DNA of 64,000 bases, from NCBI GenBank assembly GCA_024397875.1, contig CP073344.1:3277001-3341000 (forward strand). Direction: 5' to 3'. Numbering within the stretch: position 1 is the stretch's first letter; each line of letters starts with the position of its first letter. The position numbers were made by a program, and so were the translations under genes. This DNA comes from Amphritea atlantica (GTDB lineage Bacteria; Pseudomonadota; Gammaproteobacteria; Pseudomonadales; Balneatricaceae). Below the pieces are notes generated by a model that was not told where the DNA came from, ran no database searches, and saw nothing but the letters and a program-made list of their open reading frames with translations. Of this stretch, positions 38,892 to 47,606 are shown in pieces.

Positions 38892-40700
38892 ATGTCAGAT
38901 ACATCTAAGCAGCAGTCACGCCTCAAGGAATTGATCGCACGGGGTAAGGAGCAAGGCTACCTTACTTATGCTGAAGTTAATGATCATCTGCCAGAAGATA
39001 TTGCTGATCCGGACCAGGTAGAAGATATAATCCGTATGATCAACGATATGGGTATATCGGTCACCGAAGAAGCTCCGGATGCCGAAACCCTGCTCATGAC
39101 AGAAGGCGACTCCGCCGAGGAAGCGGATGAAGAAGCAGTCGCAGCACTTGCCGCCGTTGAATCCGATGCCGGACGCACCACCGATCCTGTACGTATGTAT
39201 ATGCGGGAAATGGGCACGGTTGAGCTTTTGACCCGACAGGGTGAGATAGAGATAGCCAAGCGGATTGAAGAAGGTCTGCGTGAAGTCATGGCCGGCCTGG
39301 CCGCATTTCCTGGATCAGTTGATGCCATACTCACAGCTTACGAAACAACGCTGGAAGAAGAGGGTCGCCTGAGCGATATTTTCAGCGGTTATATCGATCC
39401 TGATGATGGCGTTGAGATTCCCTCTGCCGCTCAGCAGGCTGAAGCCGCCGAAGACTCTGATGATGATGACGAAGAGAAAGAACGCGGCCCTGACCCTGAA
39501 GAAGCCAAGCGACGTTTTGATCTGTTACGCAGCACCTATCAAACCTACCAGAAAGCGGTAGCGAAAGAGGGCCGCAGCAGCAAGACAGCAGCGAAAGCGT
39601 TTGTAGAACTTGCAGATGCCTTTTCTCCGATAAAACTGTCACCACGCTTTTACGATATGCTGGTCGATAATGTGCGCAGCTCGATTGACCGGATCCGTAA
39701 GCAGGAAAGGACAATTATGCAGATTTGCACCCAGCGTGCAAAAATGCCGCGCCGTCAGTTTATCAAAGAGTTTCCAGGCAACGAGACAAACAGCGAATGG
39801 CTGGACAAGCTGCTTAGCTCTGATGCGGACTATACCCGCGCTCTCAAGCGCCACGAGATTGAACTGCGCAGAGCACAGAAAAAACTCGTTCAGGCTGAGC
39901 AAGCGATGCAGCTGACGCTGAACGAGATAAAAGAGGTAAACCGTCGCATGTCGATCGGTGAAGCCCGCGCCCGTCGTGCCAAGAAAGAGATGGTTGAAGC
40001 CAACCTGCGTCTGGTTATCTCTATCGCTAAAAAGTACACCAACCGCGGCCTGCAGTTTCTCGACCTGATTCAGGAAGGTAACATCGGCCTGATGAAAGCC
40101 GTGGATAAGTTTGAATACCGCCGAGGTTATAAATTCTCTACCTATGCAACCTGGTGGATTCGTCAGGCGATCACCCGCTCTATTGCGGACCAGGCGCGTA
40201 CTATCCGTATCCCGGTGCACATGATCGAAACGATCAATAAGCTGAACCGAATCTCCCGTCAGATGCTACAGGAGATGGGACGCGAACCGTCACCGGAAGA
40301 GCTGGCTGAACGTATGGATATGCCGGAAGATAAAATCCGTAAGGTCCTTAAGATCGCTAAAGAACCGATCTCCATGGAAACACCGATCGGTGATGATGAA
40401 GATTCCAGCCTGGGTGATTTTATCGAGGATATCACCATCGACTCCCCGGTAGACTCTGCCACTGGCGAAGGCCTGCGTGAAGCGACCAAAGAGGTACTGG
40501 CCGGCCTGACAGCCCGTGAAGCAAAAGTACTGCGCATGCGTTTCGGTATCAACATGAACACCGACCACACTCTGGAAGAGGTGGGTAAGCAGTTCGATGT
40601 TACCCGTGAGCGTATCCGTCAGATCGAAGCAAAAGCACTGCGCAAGCTTCGTCACCCAAGCCGCTCAGACCATCTGCGCAGCTTCCTTGACGAACATTAA
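38892..40700 (+). CDS. rpoD: primary sigma factor RpoD (sigma 70)
   Basis: RpoD directs RNA polymerase to housekeeping promoters. The 602-residue product has region 1.1 at the N terminus, region 1.2 ([21 protein letters not shown]), an acidic non-conserved insert near 185-205 ([19 protein letters not shown]), regions 2.1-2.4 ([60 protein letters not shown]), region 3 and region 4.2 ([31 protein letters not shown]). Standard gammaproteobacterial length and order after dnaG. Confidence 0.98.
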   Translation: MSDTSKQQSRLKELIARGKEQGYLTYAEVNDHLPEDIADPDQVEDIIRMINDMGISVTEEAPDAETLLMTEGDSAEEADEEAVAALAAVESDAGRTTDPVRMYMREMGTVELLTRQGEIEIAKRIEEGLREVMAGLAAFPGSVDAILTAYETTLEEEGRLSDIFSGYIDPDDGVEIPSAAQQAEAAEDSDDDDEEKERGPDPEEAKRRFDLLRSTYQTYQKAVAKEGRSSKTAAKAFVELADAFSPIKLSPRFYDMLVDNVRSSIDRIRKQERTIMQICTQRAKMPRRQFIKEFPGNETNSEWLDKLLSSDADYTRALKRHEIELRRAQKKLVQAEQAMQLTLNEIKEVNRRMSIGEARARRAKKEMVEANLRLVISIAKKYTNRGLQFLDLIQEGNIGLMKAVDKFEYRRGYKFSTYATWWIRQAITRSIADQARTIRIPVHMIETINKLNRISRQMLQEMGREPSPEELAERMDMPEDKIRKVLKIAKEPISMETPIGDDEDSSLGDFIEDITIDSPVDSATGEGLREATKEVLAGLTAREAKVLRMRFGINMNTDHTLEEVGKQFDVTRERIRQIEAKALRKLRHPSRSDHLRSFLDEH

Positions 40701-40722
40701 AATCTTTTAAATCAGACCGTTG

Positions 40723-40752
40723 CGCCCATAATATCCTGTGGTATTATGGGCG
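40723..40752 (+). terminator. 11-bp perfect hairpin after rpoD
   Basis: CGCCCATAATA and TATTATGGGCG are perfectly complementary around an 8-nt loop, 22 bp after the rpoD stop. No T run follows (TCCTCTCC), so it may be a processing or Rho-assisted 3' end rather than a pure intrinsic terminator. Confidence 0.55.
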
Positions 40753-40812
40753 TCCTCTCCCTGAGAGCCGCTTTTATTCCTGCCTCAACCGGGGAATTAA
40801 GTTTTCACATGG

Positions 40813-40889
40813 GGGCCTTTAGCTCAGTTGGTTAGAGCGCTCGACTCATAATCGATCGGTCGCAGGTTCAAGTCCTGCAAGGCCCACCA
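40813..40889 (+). tRNA. tRNA with CAT anticodon, best read as tRNA-Ile2 (lysidine type)
   Basis: A complete 77-nt cloverleaf with encoded CCA: acceptor GGGCCTT/AAGGCCC, D arm AGCTC...GAGC, anticodon loop CTCATAA (anticodon at 40847-40849), T arm GCAGG-TTCAAGT-CCTGC. CAT could mean Met or Ile2. The anticodon arm GACTCATAATC and the T arm resemble E. coli ileX more than elongator metT. C4-G69 and C5-G68, which are recognition pairs for the lysidine synthetase TilS in E. coli, are both present. The 27-43 pair is a C-T mismatch. Confidence 0.85.
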
Positions 40890-40916
40890 CCCCTTTAAAT
40901 CAAACGATACAGAAAA

Positions 40917-40978
40917 GCTCGACTCACTCTTCAATAGAGACGGATCGGTCACAGGTTAAAGTCCTGCAAAGCCCACCA
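40917..40978 (+). repeat. degenerate 3'-half tRNA copy 1
   Basis: Begins GCTCGACTCA as in the tRNA, then has an 11-base-longer anticodon region holding CTCT-TCAAT-AGAG, then GGATCGGTCACAGGTTAAAGTCCTGC and AAAGCCCACCA. The acceptor 5' strand and D arm are absent, so it is not a tRNA gene. Three substitutions from the true T arm and acceptor are visible. Confidence 0.85.
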
Positions 40979-41007
40979 CCCCCTTCACATCAAAATCTAC
41001 AGAATAA

Positions 41008-41066
41008 GCTCGACTCACTCTTCAATAGAGACGGATCGGTCGCAGGTTCAAGTCCTGCAAGGCCCA
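41008..41066 (+). repeat. degenerate 3'-half tRNA copy 2
   Basis: Same expanded anticodon region as copy 1, but with an unaltered T arm and acceptor 3' strand (CGCAGGTTCAAGTCC, then TGCAAGGCCCA). It lacks CCA (reads CACC) and the entire 5' half. Confidence 0.85.
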
Positions 41067-41196
41067 CACCCTGAGACCGCTATCCATCAACGTCATTAAG
41101 GAGTGGCGCTCGTAATTCAAATAACACTTTCTCGATAATTTAAATTCGCCTTATCAGGTTTAAGACTGATTAAAACGAGCCGGGGATATTTTTCGG

Positions 41197-43116
41197 TTAG
41201 AGAACGACAGTGGATGCCTGATAATGCATTGGATCTCTGATATCGTGCTGAGGGCTATAGCCGCTCACCGTCTTAAGCAGCAACCGCCTGACCTCTGTAT
41301 AATCAAAACTGTCTAAAGCGATTTCCATTCGATCAATAATTGGCTTTAGCTCCGACCACTCAAGCATTACCTCCTCTGCTCGCATAATCATCGGATGATC
41401 GGTTTTCTGTACGTTATCGCCGATCAAAAGCTCTTCATAAAGTTTTTCGCCATCACGTAAACCGGTGTAAATAATTTCAATGTCACCATCGGGCTGACTC
41501 TCATCCTTAACAGACAAGCCTGTTAAGTTGATCATCTGCCTTGCCAGATTCTTGATTTTAACAGGTTTCCCCATATCCAGAACAAATACATCACCGGAGC
41601 ATCCCATTGATCCGGCCTGTATGACCAGAGAGGAGGCTTCAGGTATAGTCATAAAGTACCGGGTTATCTCGGGGTCAGTCACCGTCACAGGTCCTCCCTC
41701 AGCTATCTGCTGCCGAAACAGAGGAATAACCGATCCGGAAGACCCTAGTACATTACCAAAACGCACCATCGCAAATCGAATACCATTTGCCTGTTCTCTT
41801 TTACTCAACGCCTGGAGTACAAGTTCAGCGAAGCGCTTGCTGGCGCCCATCACATTGGTAGGACGCACAGCTTTATCAGTCGAGATCAGCACGAAATTCT
41901 TAACCCCGCACTTAATAGCCGTTTCAGCGGCATTCCAGGTACCGAGCAGATTGTTACGAACGCCGGTGATCATATTACTTTCAACCAGCGGGACGTGTTT
42001 ATACGCCGCCGCATGGTAAACGGTATCAACCGAATACTGCGTCATAACCTTCGTTAAATGTGCTGAATCAAGAACAGAACCCAGAACCGGGATAACCTCT
42101 ACCTTGCCACCAGCTAACTTACTCAATTCCCGATCGATGCTGTAAAGCGCAAACTCTGATTGCTCAAAAAGGACAACACAGCGAGGATTCTGTTTCAGAA
42201 TCTGACGACAAAGCTCTGAGCCGATCGACCCACCGGCCCCCGTTACCAAAACAGTCTGATCTAAAATACAGGCATCCAGCAAAGCTTTATCCGGCAGCAC
42301 CTCTTCACGTCCAAGAAGATCAGCAATATCAACTTCACGTATATCATTAATCGTCACTTTGCCACCCGCAATAGCAGACAGAGAGGGCAACGTAAGCACC
42401 CGGAGATTGAATCGACTCAGCGAGTCAACAATTGCTTTACGCTTCATCCGGGAAATAGACGGGATAGCCAGCAAGACAGAGTCGATGTCAAAGCGTTCCA
42501 CAAGCGCAGCGATATCAGCCGGGGCATACACCCTGACACCATTGATATCCATTCCCTGAAGGGTTTTGTCATCATCAACAAAGGCGAGTGCAACAAACTC
42601 GCTGGAACCCGCTAACGCTGTAGCCAGCTGTCTGCCTGCTGAACCGGCACCATAAATAACAACCCGGTCAGACTGATCTTGCGCTTTATGATCCCCGCCC
42701 GGAAAATCATGAAGAATGATCCATCGGGCCGCCATTCTGCTCCCGCCAATAACAAGCACAGAAACCAGCCAAAAAATAAAAAAAACTGAGCGGGGTGTAT
42801 ATTGTTCAAGTGCTAGCAGATAAGTCGCCAATGACCAGAAGAGCAGAGCCAACGTAACCGCTTTAATCACGGTCCATTGCGCCTGATAACCAATATAGCG
42901 AATAACCGCGCGATACAAGCCAAGCCGGATAAAGATAGGAATCGCAATCACCGGAGCCAACAGATACGCCGGCCAGTGAGCGAAATTATGAGCGGTCCAG
43001 TCGCCGTAACGCAGGGCAAAGCTCAACCAGCAACAGATTGGCAGCGCCACGAGATCGAAAGCAACAAAAATTGCTTTTTTGGATTGTCTGGATGAATTGA
43101 GAATCGATTTAAACAA
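41197..43116 (-). CDS. membrane nucleotide-sugar 4,6-dehydratase (WbpM/PglF/CapD family)
   Basis: A 639-residue enzyme that should convert UDP-GlcNAc to a UDP-4-keto-6-deoxy sugar, the entry to QuiNAc, FucNAc or bacillosamine-type sugars. The N terminus has about four transmembrane helices (17-130). A first Rossmann motif YGAGSAG is at 155-161 and the catalytic SDR motif TGAGGSIG at 292-299. The active site is the S-M-K type (T413, M423, K427) used by the WbpM group instead of S-Y-K. The start is a TTG with AGGGA upstream; no ATG is available near the N terminus. It is the last gene of the minus-strand glycan locus, after an epimerase and a PglC-like transferase, recalling wbpV-wbpL-wbpM. Confidence 0.9.
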   Translation of the reverse strand: MFKSILNSSRQSKKAIFVAFDLVALPICCWLSFALRYGDWTAHNFAHWPAYLLAPVIAIPIFIRLGLYRAVIRYIGYQAQWTVIKAVTLALLFWSLATYLLALEQYTPRSVFFIFWLVSVLVIGGSRMAARWIILHDFPGGDHKAQDQSDRVVIYGAGSAGRQLATALAGSSEFVALAFVDDDKTLQGMDINGVRVYAPADIAALVERFDIDSVLLAIPSISRMKRKAIVDSLSRFNLRVLTLPSLSAIAGGKVTINDIREVDIADLLGREEVLPDKALLDACILDQTVLVTGAGGSIGSELCRQILKQNPRCVVLFEQSEFALYSIDRELSKLAGGKVEVIPVLGSVLDSAHLTKVMTQYSVDTVYHAAAYKHVPLVESNMITGVRNNLLGTWNAAETAIKCGVKNFVLISTDKAVRPTNVMGASKRFAELVLQALSKREQANGIRFAMVRFGNVLGSSGSVIPLFRQQIAEGGPVTVTDPEITRYFMTIPEASSLVIQAGSMGCSGDVFVLDMGKPVKIKNLARQMINLTGLSVKDESQPDGDIEIIYTGLRDGEKLYEELLIGDNVQKTDHPMIMRAEEVMLEWSELKPIIDRMEIALDSFDYTEVRRLLLKTVSGYSPQHDIRDPMHYQASTVVL

Positions 43117-43145
43117 AAATAATCCCTGAAAAGCTGTAACAAAAA

Positions 43146-43697
43146 TTAGCGTTGAATTCGATCTCCGACTCCCTTTCCAAGAACCGTAACAACTATATAG
43201 CGAAAATACGATTTTAACGACATTGTCTCAATCATCTTCTCATCTGTTTCAGCAAGCAGCTCTGGAGTCGACATATCTATTTCACTCACCTGAGCAAGCC
43301 CGGTAATACCTGGCCGAACACTATATACCCCCCGCGCTTCCCTAGCCGCGGTTAACTCCTCCTGATTGTACAACCCGGGTCGGGGCCCCACCAGACTCAT
43401 TTCGCCTTTGAGAACATTCCACAGCTGAGGCAGCTCATCAAGCTTCGACTTCCTTAAAAAATATCCGAACCGGGTAATAGAGCTATGACTTGCCAGATGT
43501 GTCGCCACTGAAGCGGTATCAACGGACATAGTTCGGAACTTTATCAACGTAAAAGATTTTTTATGCCTACCCACCCTCTTCTGAAAAAAAATTGGAGAGC
43601 CTGTATCAAAAAAACCAACGATTGTAAGTACAAGCAGCAACGGGAAAACCAATACCAAACCTGTTAATGAAAAGCACACATCAAGTAAACGAATCAA
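43146..43697 (-). CDS. PglC-like phosphoglycosyl transferase (initiating sugar-phosphate transferase)
   Basis: A 183-residue small monotopic phosphoglycosyl transferase. One re-entrant hydrophobic helix (MIRLLDVCFSLTGLVLVFPLLLVLTIVGFF) is followed by the catalytic core: FFQKRVGRHKKSFTLIKFRTM, LDELPQLWNVLKGEMSLVGPRP and YSVRPGITGLAQV, which include the Asp-Glu pair (DE in KLDELPQ). It moves a sugar-1-phosphate from UDP to undecaprenyl phosphate, starting glycan assembly at the inner membrane. The start is TTG at 43697 overlapping the epimerase stop by 4 nt (TTGA), with GGAG upstream. A stop two codons before it excludes a longer form. Confidence 0.9.
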   Translation of the reverse strand: MIRLLDVCFSLTGLVLVFPLLLVLTIVGFFDTGSPIFFQKRVGRHKKSFTLIKFRTMSVDTASVATHLASHSSITRFGYFLRKSKLDELPQLWNVLKGEMSLVGPRPGLYNQEELTAAREARGVYSVRPGITGLAQVSEIDMSTPELLAETDEKMIETMSLKSYFRYIVVTVLGKGVGDRIQR

Positions 43698-44632
43698 ATG
43701 TCATTCTCCGATTTAAAGCACCGTTTCAAGCCTTCTTCAACCGAAAAAGGCGGTTCCCAGCCAAGGGAATCACGAGCCTTGGATATATCCACCTGTAAAG
43801 AGCCCAACAAACGATCAGCCAGCTTTTCTTTCCCCAAAAATTTAGCCGCTAAGCGCAAATAGTTTTCGGGTACCGCGACAAGCCGGCTAGGTTTTTCCAT
43901 TGCTGCGGCTATCCCCCTTAGCAAATCAGAGGTAGACAGATCCTCACCATCACCAGCAAGAAAAACCTGGTTAGCGGCCGCAGGATGATCTATACAAGTA
44001 ACAATCAGATCAACCAGATTGTCGACTGCTACAAATGAACGTTTATTATGAACTGCACCAAAAGGCAAAGGCCATCCTTTTTCAACTAATCGAACGAGTC
44101 TGGCAAAATTACCAGGTGCCCCCGGACCATACACCAAAGGCGGACGAATAATCACAACTTCGATACCTGTTTCATTGTGAATATTCCATAGCCCTTGCTC
44201 AGCCTCCCATTTAGATTGAGCATAAAACTCAGCAGGGGTTGGCTCATCATTCTCGGTAAATGGACAAGTGTTGATATTACCATTCACACCGATAGAACTT
44301 ATAAAAATGAAGCGCTGTACGCCTGCTTCTGCAGCCTGCCGTGCAAGATTAAGTGTGCCCTCTACATTAACTTGACGGTATTCAGCCAATGGATCATATA
44401 CTTCATCCTCCATGATGTGAGCACGCGCAGCTGAGTGAATAACGACCTTCTGCTCAGCTAAGGCGCAAGACCAATCTGTATCAATGTCCAAACTATTTAT
44501 AATACAAGTCCGTGCGACCGGCAGATGGACTTCTTGTCGTATTGAAGCGGTCACATTTACCCCCTTAACCGCTAAGCCTTTAACAAGATGACGACCAAGA
44601 AAACCAGTTGCACCAGTTAGCAGAATATTCAT
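43694..44632 (-). CDS. NAD-dependent nucleotide-sugar epimerase (WbpV/Gnu-like)
   Basis: A 312-residue extended SDR. The Rossmann motif is TGATGFLGRHLVKGL (about 6-20) and the catalytic Tyr-Lys is in FYAQSKWEAEQGL. Its resemblance and position just upstream of a phosphoglycosyl transferase and a WbpM-like dehydratase suggest a C4 epimerase or 4-keto reductase acting on the UDP- or undecaprenyl-linked sugar, as WbpV or Gnu do. Exact substrate not readable from sequence. Confidence 0.8.
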   Translation of the reverse strand: MNILLTGATGFLGRHLVKGLAVKGVNVTASIRQEVHLPVARTCIINSLDIDTDWSCALAEQKVVIHSAARAHIMEDEVYDPLAEYRQVNVEGTLNLARQAAEAGVQRFIFISSIGVNGNINTCPFTENDEPTPAEFYAQSKWEAEQGLWNIHNETGIEVVIIRPPLVYGPGAPGNFARLVRLVEKGWPLPFGAVHNKRSFVAVDNLVDLIVTCIDHPAAANQVFLAGDGEDLSTSDLLRGIAAAMEKPSRLVAVPENYLRLAAKFLGKEKLADRLLGSLQVDISKARDSLGWEPPFSVEEGLKRCFKSENDI

Positions 44633-44669
44633 AAGATAAAATTGGCCTGTTTAGAGAAAAACAGATGAT

Positions 44670-45425
44670 TCATTTACCTAGAACCTGAGTCATAAACTTA
44701 AAGGGTAACCTACACAGCAGCATGAGTGAGTTAGCAAACAAACCATTCTCACTTAATGAACGCCTCATCTCTCCTGTCGAAATTAAGTTACTTTTAATAC
44801 CGGACGTGCTCACACCACCTATACGCATTCTTACCCAGGTTTTATGTGCTAATTCGTACTTGGCTCGATCAACCAATAGCAAACGGGTAAGAAAATCAAA
44901 ATCTGCTGCGATCTTGTAACCCAGCTTATAAAACCCAACCCGGTCATAAGCAGACTTACGGACAAAAACCGCCGGGTGCGGTGGCATCAAGCCAAACCGG
45001 AACATCCATGGTTTGAAGTACCACGCACGGTAGGTACGCATTGGGCGGTTCAAATCCCATTCATGTACAAAGTCTACATCACCCAATACCACTTCAAGCT
45101 CAGGATCAGCAGAAAAAAGAGCATGCACTTCACTCAGAACATTTTCATGTAGATAAAAATCATCCGAGTTAAGGATTCCGATAATCTCACCCGTTGCACG
45201 TCGCAGACCCTTATTCATAGCATCGTAAATCCCCTTATCCGGTTCACTTACAAAACATGAAATTCGATCAGAATACTCTTGTATAATATCTAAAGTTCCA
45301 TCACAAGACATAGCATCTACAACAATATACTCTATATTGTTATAAGACTGGTTTAGTACCGAGTCAATAGTATTCTTTATTGTATTAACACTATTAAAAC
45401 TAATAGTAACAATAGATAATTTCAT
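44670..45425 (-). CDS. GT2-family glycosyltransferase
   Basis: A 251-residue GT-A glycosyltransferase: KLSIVTISFNSVNTIKNTIDSVLNQSYNNIEYIVVDAMSCDGTLDIIQEY, EPDKGIYDAMNKGLRRATGEIIGILNSDDFY (the metal-binding DD). The acceptor half follows. It is of the WcaA type acting on lipid-linked intermediates at the cytoplasmic membrane. ATG 45425 is preferred over an in-frame TTG six codons upstream because it matches the family start MKLSIVT. Base composition is AT-rich compared with flanking core genes. Confidence 0.85.
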   Translation of the reverse strand: MKLSIVTISFNSVNTIKNTIDSVLNQSYNNIEYIVVDAMSCDGTLDIIQEYSDRISCFVSEPDKGIYDAMNKGLRRATGEIIGILNSDDFYLHENVLSEVHALFSADPELEVVLGDVDFVHEWDLNRPMRTYRAWYFKPWMFRFGLMPPHPAVFVRKSAYDRVGFYKLGYKIAADFDFLTRLLLVDRAKYELAHKTWVRMRIGGVSTSGIKSNLISTGEMRRSLSENGLFANSLMLLCRLPFKFMTQVLGK

Positions 45426-45443
45426 AAGGAGCAACTCAAACAA

Positions 45444-46394
45444 TCATCCTCTGATCCACATTTTCCTTTCTCTCGAATAGATAAAATATTTTTTCGAGAA
45501 TAAAACCTTTAACCTCACGGGAAAAAACCAAAAAACAGCCTCAAACATAATCAAAGGAAAATAATACAGCCGGGGACCTTCAACAAACAACAATTTTTCA
45601 TCATTATATTTTTCAATAGAACTTGATAGCTGATTAGCATGGTATTTAAAGCCCCCCAAATAACTATTAACAATATTTAAATCTGTGCTTTTAGCGAAGC
45701 AGTACCACAAATAATAATCTCCAGCCAGCTTCATTTTTTTCAGATAAGCATAGTCAACAAGATCTAATAATGACTTACGCCAAAAAACAGACTCCTGTTG
45801 AATATATGGTAGAAACTTACCATAAACACCAGCTCTGACTAACTCTTTTCTATATACACTGGGTAAATCGGCATGAATGACTTGTGAATTTTCGTTATAA
45901 TTAACACGCATTCCAGCCAACCATTCGACATCGTATGAATCGAATATTTCAGCTACAACAGCTAATGCATTATGATGATAGTAGTCTCCGGCATTCAGAT
46001 AACAAACAATTTCACCATTAACTAGTGTAAACCCTTTAACAAGCGCATCATACATCCCACTATCCGATTCACTTATCCAATAATCAATATAATCATTATA
46101 CTTTCGTATCCGCTCAACAGTGCCGTCATCAGAACCACCATCAATGATAATATATTCAATATTTTTGTAAGACTGGTTAATAACACTTAAAATAGTTTCG
46201 TCGATATAGCCCACACCATTATAAACAACAGTAATTACTGAAATCAAAGGCATCTTAGGTAAACTTTCTTTCCCTGCCCCCTGTAAACGCAGACCTCCTT
46301 CGACAAGGTTCAACGTTAAATCCGACGTTTTCAAGCCATCGACATTTTTTTCGCTATTCCGACTCATAGCGGGGTAAAAATCAGGTTTTTTCAT
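45444..46394 (-). CDS. GT2-family glycosyltransferase
   Basis: A 316-residue protein. After a 45-residue extension of unknown role comes a GT-A domain: LISVITVVYNGVGYIDETILSVINQSYKNIEYIIIDGGSDDGTVERIRKYNDYIDYWISESDSGMYDALVKGF with a DxD-like region LNAGDYY (Ala-Gly-Asp in place of the DD). A C-terminal hydrophobic segment (YYFPLIMFEAVFWFFPVRL) may tether it to the membrane. Paralogous in layout to the next gene downstream. AT-rich. Confidence 0.82.
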   Translation of the reverse strand: MKKPDFYPAMSRNSEKNVDGLKTSDLTLNLVEGGLRLQGAGKESLPKMPLISVITVVYNGVGYIDETILSVINQSYKNIEYIIIDGGSDDGTVERIRKYNDYIDYWISESDSGMYDALVKGFTLVNGEIVCYLNAGDYYHHNALAVVAEIFDSYDVEWLAGMRVNYNENSQVIHADLPSVYRKELVRAGVYGKFLPYIQQESVFWRKSLLDLVDYAYLKKMKLAGDYYLWYCFAKSTDLNIVNSYLGGFKYHANQLSSSIEKYNDEKLLFVEGPRLYYFPLIMFEAVFWFFPVRLKVLFSKKYFIYSRERKMWIRG

Positions 46395-47606
46395 CAATGG
46401 CTACTCAATAGAATTTATGAAAATAATTTAAGCTAAGACGATCTAATGGATAGCAACCTTAATATTCCGACTATATCTTAGAAAGCTTCGCCTAATTTTT
46501 GCAGAGTCATTTGTTTACTAACAAGTAGTTCAACCCTGTTTTACAAAGATAGCAACAGGTACGCCACGAGTTCAACCCTGAAATCAAGGCGAACCAATCA
46601 ATGACTCTCATTGAAAGATATTGAGCCTCTACAAAGGCAAAAACCATTCAGGTCCAGATCAGATGATACGCCTCTGAATAGCTCCTTGAAAGATTATCGA
46701 GCATCAAAAACTTAGTCTCCGTCATCGACATAAGTATTGGGCAAGAATACCGACACAACCTGCACCATTAGTCACGATATTTATCATCATGAGACCAGAA
46801 TTTTTCTGTATAAATCGATTTAACGTCCGGAAACCAATGACTATTCAAAATGGTCTAAGACTTTTTCCCGTGCCGCACCTTCCAGTTCGTTAGGGACCAG
46901 ATGCTGTAATACACAGTCAATCTTTGTGCCTAGATCTTTAACATCTAGTGCTCGGTCAGAAATCCACTTTGCGGGAAATCCACATATCTGCATTGCCGTC
47001 ACAGTCGGTGTACGGCAGTACCACACTCTAGGAATTCCATTAGAACATTTGCAGGCTTGGCACCAACACGACAGCTACCGCACTATAATGTATTCGCAGA
47101 GTCACGTCATCATACAGGTTTCCAAGAGAATCGGGGTTTTACTGAGATAAGCTCATCTGCTTTCTTACTATAAATTTTTCAAAGAGTGAGAAGGCCTGAG
47201 CATCAATGGGTTATGCTGGTCGGCAATCTGATTAGCTAAAAAGGTAAACTCGTGTCACTTTCTCACCAATTCAAAGACTGAGACTCATTAGGGTATACTA
47301 TTCTTCTGTTTATCCTGATAAATACGGCGGCTAAAATTTTCTGGTTACCTAAGCTTCAGCACTTTACAGTTCCCACACAACTACCTGAAAGGTTCGCAGC
47401 TTTTGTCGCAATGGTAGCCTTCGAAAAAACACATATTATACAAGGATCAAAAAATTGTGCGTTAATATGAGAAATATCCTCTACCAGCATAACTACCCAC
47501 TCAGAATCCTAATTAGATTGAGATAACGGACTTCCGTAAAAGCACTTGAAAGAGTGGTTTCATACTACTGCAACAATTAATATCCCCCCAACAAAAATAT
47601 TAGCAC
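46395..47606. other. 1.2-kb gene-poor, apparently decayed stretch inside the glycan locus
   Basis: No complete gene is visible on either strand. A 61-codon frame (minus, 46841-47026) beginning VWYCRTPTVTAMQICGFPAKW and a hydrophobic frame on the plus strand (about 47279-47467, SLGYTILLFILINTAAKIFWLP) could be remains of genes; neither has a start site or family I can name. AGTTCAACCCTG appears twice (about 46526 and 46568). I see no inverted terminal repeats. It splits the locus into two transcription blocks. Confidence 0.55.
46841..47026 (-). pseudogene. short open frame, possible gene remnant
   Basis: Sixty-one codons with protein-like composition (LVPNELEGAAREKVLDHFE at the end) but no good Shine-Dalgarno sequence and stops on both sides. 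It is probably a fragment of an inactivated gene. I do not recognise the parent family. Confidence 0.3.

Larger units (their letters stand above)
40890..41196. other. tRNA-fragment array and gene-free spacer before the glycan locus
   Basis: Contains two degenerate copies of the tRNA 3' half (40917-40978, 41008-41066) separated by related C- and A-rich spacers (ACAGAAAAGCTC versus ACAGAATAAGCTC). The remaining 130 bp to the end of the dehydratase gene shows no gene or clear terminator. Confidence 0.7.

Noticed and set aside
39639-40220. A 193-codon frame antisense to rpoD
   Set aside because: It mirrors the highly constrained codons of rpoD regions 1-2; rpoD is unambiguous.
40917-41066. Two further tRNA genes after tRNA-Ile2
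   Set aside because: Both copies lack the acceptor 5' strand and D arm and have an expanded anticodon region, so no cloverleaf forms.
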